In this document: positions 18,111-27,492 of the stretch, one piece after another
How the letters are laid out: every line of letters starts with the position of its first letter
How positions within the stretch are numbered: the stretch's first letter is position 1
NCBI GenBank assembly: GCA_900470155.1
Contig: UBZT01000025.1
Span: 62,001 to 126,000 of the forward strand
Length of the DNA: 64,000 nucleotides
Direction of reading: 5' to 3'
Source: Hyphomicrobiales bacterium
GTDB taxonomy: Bacteria > Pseudomonadota > Alphaproteobacteria > Rhizobiales > Rhizobiaceae
Made by a program: the position numbers and the translations under genes
Notes under the pieces: generated by a model
The model's database searches: none
The model's input: only the letters and a program-made list of their open reading frames with translations
Told to the model about the DNA's origin: nothing

Positions 18111-18273
18111 CGGCCGGATTCGCTGTTGCCCTGAGCTAGGACGATCCAGACGGGATGGCAAGGGAGCCGTCATGGTTTATCTTGCGCATCAAGGATCTGC
18201 GACGTCATGTGCCTTGGGCAAGTTCTGGTTTTGCAATAGTGTGATCGGACTTGAAGGCGAGGAGCCCTCCGCC

Positions 18274-18561
18274 ATGCAGCCGGATCCTGACGAATTGACG
18301 CCTGAAGAAGCCCGCCGCGATCATTGGGAGATGCTGCGCTTTCTGGCGATCAACGCAGCCTTTGGCGCAGTGCTTGGCCTTGTCACCGCGGGTGCGATCC
18401 TCTGGCTCGATCTGGGAGGCGTGGGCACGTCACTGGGACGCGCCAGTCACCCCATCCTGCCGGTCTTGATGATGATCATACCGTTCGCGCTCACCTTTGC
18501 AGCGGCCGTAACAGCGTCAGCCGTGATGCTGATGCCCTACAAGAAAAAGAAGCAAAGATGA
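18274..18561 (+). CDS. Small two-helix membrane protein, unknown function
   Basis: The 95-residue product starts with an acidic cytoplasmic stretch (MQPDPDELTPEEARRDHWEM). It then has two hydrophobic helices (about 24-45 and 58-85) joined by a short loop, and a basic tail YKKKKQR, which predicts both ends inside. AGGAG lies 9 nt before the ATG at 18274; the frame is open further up but without a better start. The product resembles short conserved hypothetical proteins of Rhizobiales. No catalytic motif is seen. Confidence 0.75.
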   Translation: MQPDPDELTPEEARRDHWEMLRFLAINAAFGAVLGLVTAGAILWLDLGGVGTSLGRASHPILPVLMMIIPFALTFAAAVTASAVMLMPYKKKKQR

Positions 18562-18632
18562 GATCCGCGGTTTGACGCTCCGCCATTCTTTCTGCATGAA
18601 GCCCTGGGTATAAACAGTCAGCGGAGATGGCC

Positions 18633-18842
18633 ATGAGCGAACAGGACGACCGCGTAATTCGGCTGGAGGAAATGCTGGCCTATCAGGCTCGGGTGATTGA
18701 AGATCTGTCCGATCAGATTGCCGAGCAATGGAAGGTGGTCGAGCAGACCCGCGCCAAGCTTGAACGGTTGTCGGAGCGATTCTCAAACCTAGAAGAACAA
18801 TCGCTCGACGCCCCGGCCATTACCAAGCCACCACATTATTGA
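18633..18842 (+). CDS. slyX: SlyX family protein
   Basis: Short coiled-coil protein of 69 residues, function unknown. It has a long heptad-like helix (RLEEMLAYQARVIEDLSDQI) and the family's C-terminal KPPHY ending. CGGAG sits 6 nt before the ATG at 18633; the ATG at 18627 is too close to it. It follows the small membrane protein on the same strand. Confidence 0.88.
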   Translation: MSEQDDRVIRLEEMLAYQARVIEDLSDQIAEQWKVVEQTRAKLERLSERFSNLEEQSLDAPAITKPPHY

Positions 18843-18881
18843 GGTTTGACTGCTGCTCGAGCGACACCAGCGGTAAGGCAT

Positions 18882-18911
18882 AAAAAGCGGGCCGAAAAGG
18901 ATCCGGCCCGC
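18882..18911 (-). terminator. Intrinsic terminator after dnaJ
   Basis: GCGGGCCG at 18887-18894 pairs with CGGCCCGC at 18904-18911 across a 9-nt loop. On the minus strand the stem is followed by TTTTT, which suits termination of the dnaK-dnaJ operon. Confidence 0.85.
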
Positions 18912-18938
18912 CTGAAAACATACGCGATCAACAGATGA

Positions 18939-20081
18939 TCAGTCGCTGAGCGTGTCGAAGAAATCCTTCATCCGGGCAAAGAAGCCTGTCGATTCCGGAT
19001 TGTTTTCCTTCGACGACAACTGCTCGAATTCCTGCAGCAATTCGCGCTGGCGCTTGGATAGCTTCTGCGGGGTCTCGATCTGGATCTGGATATAGAGATC
19101 ACCCGTCTGCGTCGAGCGCAGCACCGGCATGCCCTTGCCCTTGAGCCGGAACTGCTTGCCGGGTTGCGTGCCTTCCGGCACGGTCACCCGCGACTTGGTC
19201 CCATCCAGCGTCGCGACGTCGAACGTGCCGCCAAGCGCTGCCGTCGTCATCGAGATCGGCACCGAGCAATAGAGATCGGCCCCGTCGCGCTGGAAGAATT
19301 CATGCGGCCTCACCGACAGGAATATGTAGAGGTCGCCTGACGGGCCACCTCTGAGGCCGGCTTCGCCTTCGCCTTGCAGGCGAATGCGCGTGCCGTCTTC
19401 GATGCCCGACGGAATGTTGACCGACAGCGAACGCTCTTCCGTCACGCGGCCCTGGCCGTTGCACTTGCCGCACGGGTCGGAAATGGTCTGGCCGCGTCCG
19501 TGACAGGTCGGGCAGGTGCGCTCGATCGAGAAGAAGCCCTGCGCCGCACGAATGCGGCCGGAACCCTGACAGGTTGCGCAGGTCGTCGGCTTGGTGCCGG
19601 GCTTGGCGCCACTGCCGGTACAGACTTCGCAGGTGATCGAGGTCGGAACCCGGATCTGCGCGGTCTTGCCGGTAAAGGCCTCTTCCAGCGAGATTTCCAT
19701 GTTGTAGCGCAGGTCCGCACCGCGCTCGCGTCCATTGGTGGAGCGGGCGCGTCCACCGCGGGCACCACCCATCATCTCGCCGAAGATGTCCTCGAAAATA
19801 TCCGAGAAACCACCACCGCCGGCAAAGCCCCCGCCGCCGGCGCCGGCGCCGCCATTTTCGAAAGCAGCATGGCCGAACCGATCATAGGCCGCGCGCTTCT
19901 GGGGATCCTTCAAGGTCTCGTAGGCCTCGTTGATCTCCTTGAACTTGCGCTCGGCGTCCTTGTCTTCAGGGTTCTTGTCGGGATGATAAACCATCGCAAG
20001 TTTGCGGAAGGCGCTTTTCAGCTCCTTCTCGTCTGCGGTCCGGCCGACCCCGAGGGTCTCGTAGAAATCTGCTTTTGCCAT
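18939..20081 (-). CDS. dnaJ: Chaperone protein DnaJ
   Basis: Hsp40 co-chaperone that delivers clients to DnaK and stimulates its ATPase. The 380 residues include the J domain with HPD at about 33-35, a Gly/Phe-rich region (about 72-110), and four CxxCxGxG zinc repeats ([32 protein letters not shown]). Client-binding C-terminal domains follow. It lies 4 nt downstream of a small secreted-protein gene that separates it from dnaK, and a terminator follows it. Confidence 0.98.
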   Translation of the reverse strand: MAKADFYETLGVGRTADEKELKSAFRKLAMVYHPDKNPEDKDAERKFKEINEAYETLKDPQKRAAYDRFGHAAFENGGAGAGGGGFAGGGGFSDIFEDIFGEMMGGARGGRARSTNGRERGADLRYNMEISLEEAFTGKTAQIRVPTSITCEVCTGSGAKPGTKPTTCATCQGSGRIRAAQGFFSIERTCPTCHGRGQTISDPCGKCNGQGRVTEERSLSVNIPSGIEDGTRIRLQGEGEAGLRGGPSGDLYIFLSVRPHEFFQRDGADLYCSVPISMTTAALGGTFDVATLDGTKSRVTVPEGTQPGKQFRLKGKGMPVLRSTQTGDLYIQIQIETPQKLSKRQRELLQEFEQLSSKENNPESTGFFARMKDFFDTLSD

Positions 20082-20085
20082 GATA

Positions 20086-20559
20086 TTACAGAGCTCTCAA
20101 AGCTTTATCCACGCTGGTGTGGCTGCCAGTTTTCTGGCCTGCCTGCTTGTCGCAAGCCAGCATGTCTTTCCGGAAATCGGATGAAGCGGAAGCGGCGTCT
20201 TCCAGCAGGGCCTTGCGCGGTTCGCCCTTGCTGGCGAGCCCGTCGGATGCCGATACTGCGACGAAGGCCAGGGAATGTGCCGCCATCTCACAGGACGAAA
20301 CCTCACCCCCGTTTTCGCGTCTCTCCAGGGCTGCCTCGATGATCCGTCCGAGCTCATTGCCGATGCGAAACAGGTTTTTGCTGTCGCTTGCAGATATGGC
20401 TTTTGCCACACTCACTTCGGCAGCGCTCACCTGACGATGAACGGCACTGAGCTGAGCCTTGTCCTGCGCCTGCACAACACCCGACGCGGCGATCAAAGAA
20501 AATGCGGCTGGCCCGAGGGCCAGCCACCTTGGAGAAAAACGCCGTGTCGAGGCCCGCAT
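20086..20559 (-). CDS. Predicted secreted protein between dnaK and dnaJ
   Basis: Unknown 157-residue protein with an N-terminal signal peptide (hydrophobic about 13-30, VVQAQ cleavage region) and an otherwise helical, Ala/Ser-rich mature part. Two cysteines (SSCEMAAHS and MLACDKQ) could form a disulfide in the periplasm. Its ATG shares one base with the dnaK stop (TAATG) and it ends 4 nt before dnaJ, so it is placed to be translated within the heat-shock operon. I do not recognise a family. Confidence 0.8.
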   Translation of the reverse strand: MRASTRRFSPRWLALGPAAFSLIAASGVVQAQDKAQLSAVHRQVSAAEVSVAKAISASDSKNLFRIGNELGRIIEAALERRENGGEVSSCEMAAHSLAFVAVSASDGLASKGEPRKALLEDAASASSDFRKDMLACDKQAGQKTGSHTSVDKALRAL

Positions 20560-22472
20560 TAGGCGGACTTCTTCGCGTCTTCGTCCTTCACTTCTTCATA
20601 ATCGGCATCAACGATATCGCTATCCGGGCCATTGTCGGCATTGCCGGCGCCACCTTCAGCCTGCTGGGCTTCATAGATGGCCTGGCCGAGCTTCATGGAC
20701 ACTTCCATGAGCGTCTGCGTCTTCGCCTGGATGTCGTCTGCCGATGGTTCAGAGACTTCGAGTGCGCCCTTCAGGGCAGCAATCGCATCCTCGATCGCCT
20801 TGCGATCGGTCTCGGAAACCTTGTCGCCAAACTCGCTGACCGACTTTTCGGTCGAGTGGATCAGGCTTTCGGCGCCGTTCTTGGCTTCGACGACGGCACG
20901 ACGTTGCTTGTCTGCCTCGGCATTGGCTTCGGCATCCTTGACCATCTTTTCGATGTCGGCATCAGACAGACCACCAGACGCCTGGATGCGGATCTGCTGT
21001 TCCTTGCCGGTGCCCTTGTCCTTGGCGGATACCTGCACGATGCCGTTGGCATCGATGTCGAAGGTGACTTCGATCTGCGGAACGCCACGCGGTGCCGGCG
21101 GCAGGCCGACGAGGTCGAACTGGCCGAGCAGCTTGTTGTCCTGGGCCATTTCGCGCTCGCCCTGCGATACGCGGATGGTCACGGCAGACTGGCTGTCTTC
21201 GGCCGTCGAGAAGGTCTGGCTCTTCTTCGTCGGGATCGTCGTGTTGCGGTCGATCAGGCGGGTGAAGACACCACCGAGCGTTTCGATGCCGAGCGACAGC
21301 GGGGTTACGTCGAGCAGCAGGACGTCCTTGACGTCGCCCTGCAGAACGCCGGCCTGGATCGCGGCGCCCATGGCGACCACTTCATCCGGGTTGACGCCCT
21401 TGTGCGGCTCCTTGCCGAACAGCTGCTTGACGATTTCCTGGACCTTCGGCATGCGGCTCATGCCGCCGACGAGAACCACTTCCTCGATTTCAGCAGCCGT
21501 GACGCCGGCATCCTTGAGGGCTGCCTTGCACGGGGCAACAGTGCGCTGGATCAGGTCGTCGACCAGGTTTTCGAACTTGGCGCGGGTCAGCTTCATCGTC
21601 AGGTGCTTCGGGCCGGAAGCATCTGCCGTGATGAACGGCAGGTTGATTTCGGTCTGCTGCGACGAGGACAGCTCGATCTTGGCCTTCTCAGCGGCTTCCT
21701 TCAGGCGCTGCAGGGCCAGCTTGTCGCCCTTCAGGTCGATACCCTGGTCCTTCTTGAACTCGGCAGCCAGATATTCGACGAGACGCATGTCGAAGTCTTC
21801 ACCACCGAGGAAGGTATCGCCATTGGTCGACTTCACTTCGAAGACGCCGTCGCCGATTTCGAGAACCGAGATATCGAAGGTACCACCACCCAGGTCATAG
21901 ACGGCGATCGTCTTGCCTTCGCGCTTGTCCATGCCATAGGCAAGGGCAGCTGCGGTCGGCTCGTTAATGATGCGCAGCACTTCGAGACCCGCGATGCGGC
22001 CTGCATCCTTGGTGGCCTGACGCTGGGCGTCGTTAAAATAGGCAGGAACGGTGATGACGGCCTTTTCGACCTTCTCGCCGAGATAGGCTTCTGCCGTTTC
22101 CTTCATCTTCTGCAGGATCATGGCGGAGATCTGCGAAGGCGAATAACCCTTGCCCTGAGCTTCGACCCAGGCGTCGCCATTGTCACCCTTGATGATCGGG
22201 AACGGGACAAGATGCTTGTCCTTCTCAACCGTTGGGTCTTCGTAGCGGCGGCCGATCAGGCGCTTGACGGCAAAGAGGGTATTGGTCGGATTGGTGACAG
22301 CCTGACGCTTGGCCGGCTGGCCGACAAGGCGTTCACCATCGTCGGAAAATGCCACCATCGACGGCGTGGTGCGTGCGCCTTCGGAATTTTCGATGACCTT
22401 CGCATCCTTGCCGTCCATGACGGAGACGCAGGAGTTGGTCGTTCCAAGGTCGATACCGATTACTTTAGCCAT
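20559..22472 (-). CDS. dnaK: Chaperone protein DnaK
   Basis: Hsp70 ATPase, 637 residues from ATG 22472, which has AAGGAG 8 nt upstream. The N-terminal phosphate-binding loop [10 protein letters not shown], the second phosphate motif DLGGGTFD, the substrate-binding domain and the acidic lidded C-terminus ending in [10 protein letters not shown] are all present. An in-frame ATG 45 nt upstream lacks conservation. A heat-shock-type promoter precedes it. Confidence 0.98.
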   Translation of the reverse strand: MAKVIGIDLGTTNSCVSVMDGKDAKVIENSEGARTTPSMVAFSDDGERLVGQPAKRQAVTNPTNTLFAVKRLIGRRYEDPTVEKDKHLVPFPIIKGDNGDAWVEAQGKGYSPSQISAMILQKMKETAEAYLGEKVEKAVITVPAYFNDAQRQATKDAGRIAGLEVLRIINEPTAAALAYGMDKREGKTIAVYDLGGGTFDISVLEIGDGVFEVKSTNGDTFLGGEDFDMRLVEYLAAEFKKDQGIDLKGDKLALQRLKEAAEKAKIELSSSQQTEINLPFITADASGPKHLTMKLTRAKFENLVDDLIQRTVAPCKAALKDAGVTAAEIEEVVLVGGMSRMPKVQEIVKQLFGKEPHKGVNPDEVVAMGAAIQAGVLQGDVKDVLLLDVTPLSLGIETLGGVFTRLIDRNTTIPTKKSQTFSTAEDSQSAVTIRVSQGEREMAQDNKLLGQFDLVGLPPAPRGVPQIEVTFDIDANGIVQVSAKDKGTGKEQQIRIQASGGLSDADIEKMVKDAEANAEADKQRRAVVEAKNGAESLIHSTEKSVSEFGDKVSETDRKAIEDAIAALKGALEVSEPSADDIQAKTQTLMEVSMKLGQAIYEAQQAEGGAGNADNGPDSDIVDADYEEVKDEDAKKSA

Positions 22473-22787
22473 ATTATTCTCTCCTTGAAGCAGGCTGTCG
22501 GAACCCCAATCAGGCATTCCTTGACAGCCCCTCGACGTGGACGGTCTGTGTTGTTCGCAGCCACGCTGCGGTTATGTCGCGTATATAAGAAGCAGTTTTT
22601 CGGACTGCAAGGCTGGATTTCCGCTGTAATCCAGTAAAAAGAACAGATTGGCGCGATCCTCTCCACCAGAAATGGGATGGCGATCCCGCTTTGCCAAACA
22701 GATTTTTTAGAGAAGCGGGCTTGCGCCTGGCATGCCGGGCGATAACGGCGCTTGCGGCCGCTTTTTCTGCCCGCTCCGGTATCGAAT
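22473..22787. other. Intergenic region upstream of dnaK
   Basis: This 315-nt gap holds the dnaK leader (about 110 nt) and its RpoH-type promoter. Left to right beyond 22613, towards the PBP1A stop, I see only a weak CCCGCTT/AAGCGGG inverted repeat with a long loop and no convincing terminator or ORF. Confidence 0.6.
22583..22612 (-). promoter_or_regulatory. Heat-shock (RpoH/sigma-32-type) promoter of dnaK
   Basis: On the minus strand CCTTG is followed, 18 nt after CTTG, by CTTATAT, matching the alphaproteobacterial RpoH pattern (CTTG, 17-18 nt, CYTATNT). It lies about 110 nt upstream of the dnaK start. No CIRCE element (TTAGCACTC inverted repeat) is visible, so control by HrcA is not indicated. 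Confidence 0.75.
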
Positions 22788-25067
22788 TTACTGGCCCAGA
22801 ATGAGGTCCAGCAGCGTGGTGCGCCGCGGCGCTCCGCCCTGAGGCGGTGTGGGCCCCACATCGCCTGGCGGGACCGGCGGACCGGGCGCATCGTTCATCG
22901 GAGGCAAACTGCCTTGCGGCGGCGACTGTGCCTCCGGTTGCGCAGGATACCGTTCCTCGCCGCCGCCCGTGAACACGTCTGAAATGATCGTACCGATCGT
23001 CATGTCGTCCTGTTGCGGCGCAGGCTCGTAATAGTCGCCGCCCGGCAGAGGCGCCGGAGACAGCCCCTGATGGGCGGCAGTCATGAAGTCATGCCAGGCG
23101 ACAGCCGGAAGACCGCCGCCGGTGACTTTTTTCATCGACTGGCCATCGTCATTGCCGAACCAGACGCCGGTGGTCAGGTTGCTGGTATAGCCGACAAACA
23201 GCGCATCGCGGAAAGACTGCGTCGTGCCGCTCTTGCCGGCCGCCTCCCAGCCCTTGAGGCGCGCCTTGCGGCCCGTTCCATTGTTGATCACGCCCATCAT
23301 CATCTTGTTCATCGACGATACGACGCCGTCACTGAGGACGCGCGGCGGCTCGAGATAGTTGTTCTCGTAGATCACCGTGCCGTCGGTCTTCAGGATCCGC
23401 CGGATCACATGCGGCGTCGCCTTGTAGCCGCCGTTCATGAACGGTGCATAGGCAGCGGTGAGTTCGAGCAGCGACACTTCCGACGTGCCGAGCGCGATCG
23501 AGGCGTTGTTCTGCAGATCCGAATCGATGCCCATCCGGTGCGCAAGCTTGATCACCTGGTCGGGGCCGACCTCCATCACCAGCTGTGCGGCAATGGTGTT
23601 GAGCGAATCCTCCATCGCCTGTGTCAGCGTCACGGGACCGCGAAATTTCTGATCGTAGTTTTCCGGCGTCCAGGCGCCGATCCGGATCGGTGCGTCATTG
23701 CGGATCGAATCCGGCCGCAAGCCGATTTCCATCGCGGCGGCGTAGACAAAGGGCTTGAACGCCGAACCCGGCTGGCGCTTGGCCTTGACCGCGCGGTTGA
23801 ACTGGCTTTCGGCATAGTCGCGCCCGCCGACAAGCGCCCGGATCGCGCCGGTGCCGTCGATCGAGACCAGCGCTGCCTGGGAGGCATTCAGTTTCCCGCC
23901 TTCGGCCGCCAGCGATTCGGTCAGGGCCGCTTCCGCCTTCTTCTCCAGAGTCAGGTCGATCGTGGTCTCGACCACCAGATCTTCGGTCACGGTGCCGATC
24001 AGCCCCGTCACCTCGTCCTTGACCATGTCGGCGACATACTGGCCCGCGCCGCTCCAGTATCGCTTCGCCTGCGTCGGAGACTGCGACATTGCTGTCTTGA
24101 TTTCGTCCTCGGTGACATAGCCCTCTTCGCGCATCGCACCGAGCACGACCTGCGCGCGCGCTTCCGCCGCCTCCGGGTCGCGCGCAGGCGACAGTCGCGA
24201 TGGCGCCTTCAAAAGGCCGGCCAGAAGCGCTGCTTCCCCCAGGTTGACGTCGCGGGCCGACTTGTTGAAATAGCGCCTCGCCGCCGCCTCGACCCCGTAG
24301 GCGTTCGAACCGAAATAGACCCGGTTCAGATACATGGCGAGGATCTGGTCCTTGGTGAATTTCTGCTCCAGCCAGAAGGACAGGAGCACTTCCTGAACCT
24401 TGCGTTCGATCGTGCGTTCCGGCGACAGGAACAGGTTCTTGGCCAGCTGCTGGGTCAGCGTCGAGCCACCCTGCAGACTGCCGCTTCCGGTCAGGTTGTT
24501 GACCACGGCGCGCGCCAGGCCGAGCGGATCCACGCCGAAATGCGAATAGAAACGCCGATCCTCGATCGCCATCACCGCCTGCGGAATATAAGGCGACATT
24601 TCCTCAAGCGGCAGCGCCTCGCCGCCGGTTGCGCCGCGATTGGCGATGACCGTTCCCTCGACCGAAACGATCTTCATGTTTGGTGGGCGTTCGGGGATCG
24701 ACCAGCTGCTCGCACTGGGCATCTGCATCCCGTAATAGAAGATGAGCCCGCCGACGGCGATCCCGCCCCAGATCGACAGAACGAAGCACCAGTAGATCAG
24801 CTTGCCAATGCCAAAGCCGCTTCTGGGCGCAGGCTTCGCCTTGCGGCCACGCGCCGACGGTTTCGCCTTCGTCTTCGTCTGGGATTTGGCGCCCTTGGTT
24901 CCCGTCTTCGCCTGACCGCTTCGCCCGCCGAGCCGATCGTTGGCGTCAAGGCGAAAATCCTCCTCCTCTCGATCTTCCTCGAAAGTCGGTTCGACACGGT
25001 CGCGGGATTTGCCTCTGGTCACCATCGAGGACGGTCTGCTCCGGATAGGTCTCGGACGCCGCGGCAT
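22788..25067 (-). CDS. Penicillin-binding protein 1A-type bifunctional glycosyltransferase/transpeptidase
   Basis: Class A PBP that polymerises and crosslinks peptidoglycan, 759 residues. The order is a charged cytoplasmic tail with Lys/Arg/Ala-rich repeats (about 1-85), a membrane anchor (about 89-112), a GT51 domain (catalytic Glu in IEDRRFYSHFG near 169, and GGSTLTQQLAKN at 200-211), and a transpeptidase domain. In the latter the nucleophile is S435 in PGSAFK and the KSGTT motif lies near 585. The C-terminal tail is Pro/Gly/Gln-rich. The long basic N-terminus may start instead at an internal Met (residue 15). Confidence 0.95.
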   Translation of the reverse strand: MPRRPRPIRSRPSSMVTRGKSRDRVEPTFEEDREEEDFRLDANDRLGGRSGQAKTGTKGAKSQTKTKAKPSARGRKAKPAPRSGFGIGKLIYWCFVLSIWGGIAVGGLIFYYGMQMPSASSWSIPERPPNMKIVSVEGTVIANRGATGGEALPLEEMSPYIPQAVMAIEDRRFYSHFGVDPLGLARAVVNNLTGSGSLQGGSTLTQQLAKNLFLSPERTIERKVQEVLLSFWLEQKFTKDQILAMYLNRVYFGSNAYGVEAAARRYFNKSARDVNLGEAALLAGLLKAPSRLSPARDPEAAEARAQVVLGAMREEGYVTEDEIKTAMSQSPTQAKRYWSGAGQYVADMVKDEVTGLIGTVTEDLVVETTIDLTLEKKAEAALTESLAAEGGKLNASQAALVSIDGTGAIRALVGGRDYAESQFNRAVKAKRQPGSAFKPFVYAAAMEIGLRPDSIRNDAPIRIGAWTPENYDQKFRGPVTLTQAMEDSLNTIAAQLVMEVGPDQVIKLAHRMGIDSDLQNNASIALGTSEVSLLELTAAYAPFMNGGYKATPHVIRRILKTDGTVIYENNYLEPPRVLSDGVVSSMNKMMMGVINNGTGRKARLKGWEAAGKSGTTQSFRDALFVGYTSNLTTGVWFGNDDGQSMKKVTGGGLPAVAWHDFMTAAHQGLSPAPLPGGDYYEPAPQQDDMTIGTIISDVFTGGGEERYPAQPEAQSPPQGSLPPMNDAPGPPVPPGDVGPTPPQGGAPRRTTLLDLILGQ

Positions 25068-25215
25068 GGGTGCCGCGCCTGCGTCAGGTTGATGTCGAGG
25101 GCAGGCTGCATTCGACGATGGTTAGCCTGCTTCCGATCTGAACACTAAATGCGGCGATTTAAGGGGTGGTTAAGAGGCCGTAAACAGGCCGTTTTCCCGA
25201 TGTCTGCCGTTTGAT

Positions 25216-25674
25216 CTATTGGCAGAGATCCGCCCATTCGGCGCCGGTCAATTCGGCCATCCGCTGCGGCGAGATCCGCACCGCGGCATTCGTCGCGCCA
25301 GCGGCCGGGACCACTTCATCGAAATCTTGCAGCGAGAGATCGCAATAGACCTTCAGCGGCCTCGGCAGGCCGAAAGGGCAGACGCCGCCGACCGGATGGC
25401 TCGTGGAAGCCACGACACCATCGGCATCGAGCATGCGCGGCTTGACCCCGAATAAATCCTTGAACTTGCGGTTGTCGAGCCGCTTCGTGCCGGCGGTCAC
25501 CACCAGCACGACGTCCTCGCCGATCCTGAGGCAGATCGTCTTTGCGATCTGGTCGGGCTCGACGCCATGGGCTTCGGCGGCCAGTGGTACGGTTGCGGAA
25601 CTGGCTTCCGTGACGATCACGGAAATCTCAGGCGCATTGGTGAGGAAGAAGCTGCGGACGGATTCAAGGCTCAT
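25216..25674 (-). CDS. YbaK/EbsC family aminoacyl-tRNA deacylase-like protein
   Basis: Members hydrolyse mischarged aminoacyl-tRNAs such as Cys-tRNA(Pro). The 152-residue protein covers the single YbaK domain, with the conserved lysine in IAKTICLR and the GGVCPFGLP loop. No tRNA synthetase domain is attached, so it is a free-standing editing factor. Which tRNA it edits cannot be told from the sequence. It is followed, 148 nt downstream, by the PBP1A gene start. Confidence 0.9.
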   Translation of the reverse strand: MSLESVRSFFLTNAPEISVIVTEASSATVPLAAEAHGVEPDQIAKTICLRIGEDVVLVVTAGTKRLDNRKFKDLFGVKPRMLDADGVVASTSHPVGGVCPFGLPRPLKVYCDLSLQDFDEVVPAAGATNAAVRISPQRMAELTGAEWADLCQ

Positions 25675-25795
25675 GTGTCAAGGCTACGCTGAGGTCGGCA
25701 ATCTGCGCAAGGCGCCACCGCAACGAAGCGCCACTCCTTGTAAAATGCGACTGAAATCCCATCTCCATGTCAGCCACGCGATCAGTCCGGCAAGT

Positions 25796-25814
25796 AGAAC
25801 TCTTCGAGAGTTCT
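25796..25814. repeat. Short perfect palindrome
   Basis: AGAACTCT and AGAGTTCT are separated by TCG. It lies about 120 nt upstream of the YbaK-like gene and could be an operator or a small hairpin. No T-run follows, so it is not a terminator. Confidence 0.5.
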
Positions 25815-25899
25815 CGTCAGGATTAACCCGGCGTTAAGCATCAAGGGTCATTCTTGGCTCCAGGGTGCGAGCCTGCAGAGCGCAGGCAGACACTGGATA

Positions 25900-25990
25900 T
25901 CGCATGGCACGTTTCCGTTTTTGACCACGGATGTACTGGCAGGGATGTTGAAACGTAAAGGAAAGGCCGGTTTTCACCGGCCTTTTTGCT
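25900..25990 (+). ncRNA. Candidate small RNA, copy 2 of a shared 18-nt core
   Basis: The core GACCACGGATGTACTGGC at 25923-25940 is identical to that in the gap before the adenosine-kinase-like gene. It is enclosed by CGTTTC (25910-25915) and GAAACG (25950-25955) and followed by an intrinsic terminator at 25962-25987. The unit is convergent with the M20 peptidase gene and so cannot be its leader, which favours a free small RNA. The 5' end is unknown. Confidence 0.5.
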
Positions 25991-25996
25991 TTTTTG
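25962..25996 (+). terminator. Intrinsic terminator of candidate small RNA
   Basis: AAAGGCCGG at 25962-25970 pairs with CCGGCCTTT at 25977-25985, followed by TTGC and a second run of T. On the minus strand the same hairpin ends in TTTCCTTT and may also stop transcription from the M20 peptidase gene. Confidence 0.88.
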
Positions 25997-25998
25997 TG

Positions 25999-27387
25999 TC
26001 AGTTCTTCGACAAGGCGTCGAGAATGCGGATCCACGAGCGGATGCCCTTGTGGAATGAATTCAGGTCATATTTCTCGTTCGGAGAATGGATGCGGTCATC
26101 CACCTGTCCGAAGCCGACCAGCAGCGAATCCATGCCGAGCATCTTCTGGAAATCGCCGACGATCGGGATCGAGCCACCCATGCCGATCACGACGGCAGCC
26201 TTTGGCCACTCGTCCGACAGCGCGTTCTTCGCCTTGGTCAGCACCGGCGAATCGTAGGACAACTGGATGGCCGGAGAACCGCCGTGCTCATGAAACTCAA
26301 CCGAGCAATCGGCCGGAATGCGCGACTTCACATAGGTGCGGAAACTGTCGCGGATCTTCGCCGGATCCTGGTCGCCGACGAGGCGGAACGAGACCTTGGC
26401 GGAGGCCTTGGCCGCGATCACGGTCTTGAAGCCTTCGCCGGTATAGCCGCCGATGATGCCGTTGACCTCGGCCGTTGGCCGCGCCCATGTCAGTTCCAGC
26501 ACCGAGCGGCCCTTTTCGCCGGACGGAACGGAGAGTCCGACCTCGCCGAGGAAACTTTCGGCCGTGCGGCCGAGGCTGTCCCACGACGCCTTGATGTTCG
26601 ACGGTGTTTCCTCGACCCCATCGTAGAAGCCGGGCAGCGTCACCTTGCCGGTCTCGTCATGCAGGTCGGCAAGGATCTTTGTGAGGATATGCACCGGGTT
26701 GGCGGCTGCACCACCGAACAGGCCGGAATGCAGGTCGCGGTCGGCGGCAGTGATGGTGATTTCCTCGCCGACAAGGCCGCGCAGGGCGGCCGCAATCGCG
26801 GGTGTCTCGCGGTCCCACATGCTGGTGTCGCAGACCAGGGCGAAATCGGCCTTGAGTTCGGCTTCATTGGCAGTGAGGAAAGGCTTCAGCGACGGCGATC
26901 CGGATTCTTCCTCGCCTTCAAACAGGATGGTGATGCGCACCGGCAGGCTGCCATTCACCGCCTTGTAGGCGCGGCAGGCTTCGAGGAAGGTCAACAACTG
27001 ACCCTTGTCGTCGGACGTGCCGCGACCGGTGATCACCTTGCGGCCGTCTTTTTCCTTGATCGACGGGGCAAACGGGTCGTCTTCCCAGAGGTTCAGCGGA
27101 TCGACCGGCTGCACGTCATAGTGGCCGTAAAACAGCGCATGCGGCGCGTTATCGCTGGCCGCGGCATGATGGGCAACAACCATCGGATGGCCGGGCGTAT
27201 CGCGCACCGAGGCGGTGAAGCCGAGATCGTTCAGTTCCTTGACCAGCCATTCGGCGGCCCGCTGGCAATCTGCCTTGAAGGCCGGATCGGTCGAGATCGA
27301 GGGGATGCGCACGAGCTCGAAAAGGCGCTCGAGGCTCTGCGGCAAGGTCTCGTCGGCCTTGGCGAGAAGAGGGGAAAGATCGGTCAT
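25999..27387 (-). CDS. M20 family dipeptidase/metallopeptidase
   Basis: Zinc-dependent peptidase of the M20/M25/M40 superfamily, 462 residues from ATG 27387. Metal and catalytic motifs are visible: HYDVQP (metal His, catalytic Asp), GRGTSDDKG (bridging Asp) and the FEGEEESGSP segment (catalytic Glu plus metal Glu), with the dimerisation domain inserted about 200-340. Close relatives are annotated as dipeptidases; the real substrate is unknown. The longer open frame upstream lacks conservation and runs towards the MarR gene end. Confidence 0.92.
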   Translation of the reverse strand: MTDLSPLLAKADETLPQSLERLFELVRIPSISTDPAFKADCQRAAEWLVKELNDLGFTASVRDTPGHPMVVAHHAAASDNAPHALFYGHYDVQPVDPLNLWEDDPFAPSIKEKDGRKVITGRGTSDDKGQLLTFLEACRAYKAVNGSLPVRITILFEGEEESGSPSLKPFLTANEAELKADFALVCDTSMWDRETPAIAAALRGLVGEEITITAADRDLHSGLFGGAAANPVHILTKILADLHDETGKVTLPGFYDGVEETPSNIKASWDSLGRTAESFLGEVGLSVPSGEKGRSVLELTWARPTAEVNGIIGGYTGEGFKTVIAAKASAKVSFRLVGDQDPAKIRDSFRTYVKSRIPADCSVEFHEHGGSPAIQLSYDSPVLTKAKNALSDEWPKAAVVIGMGGSIPIVGDFQKMLGMDSLLVGFGQVDDRIHSPNEKYDLNSFHKGIRSWIRILDALSKN

Positions 27388-27492
27388 GGCAATATCCTGC
27401 GCGATTGAAATCGGCGGGACGATAGAACAAAGCGTCGGCAGTTTCGAGCTTGCCGGGAGGTGATTTTTTCTCAAACCTCTTGCAGGCTCGCT

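Larger units (their letters stand above)
25675..25998. other. Intergenic region between YbaK-like gene and M20 peptidase
   Basis: The 324-nt gap contains a palindrome (AGAACTCT at 25796-25803, AGAGTTCT at 25807-25814), a GCCTGC/GCAGGC hairpin at 25871-25887, and a candidate small RNA with a strong terminator at its right end. No convincing ORF is seen. Confidence 0.6.

Noticed and set aside
20502-22637. 711-residue plus-strand ORF opposite dnaK
   Set aside because: Antisense shadow of dnaK codons; no domain and no ribosome binding site.
22473-22787. CIRCE/HrcA control of dnaK
   Set aside because: No TTAGCACTC inverted repeat is present; the RpoH-type promoter explains heat induction.
23013-25148. 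711-residue plus-strand ORF opposite the PBP1A gene
   Set aside because: Antisense shadow of a complete class A PBP with all catalytic motifs.
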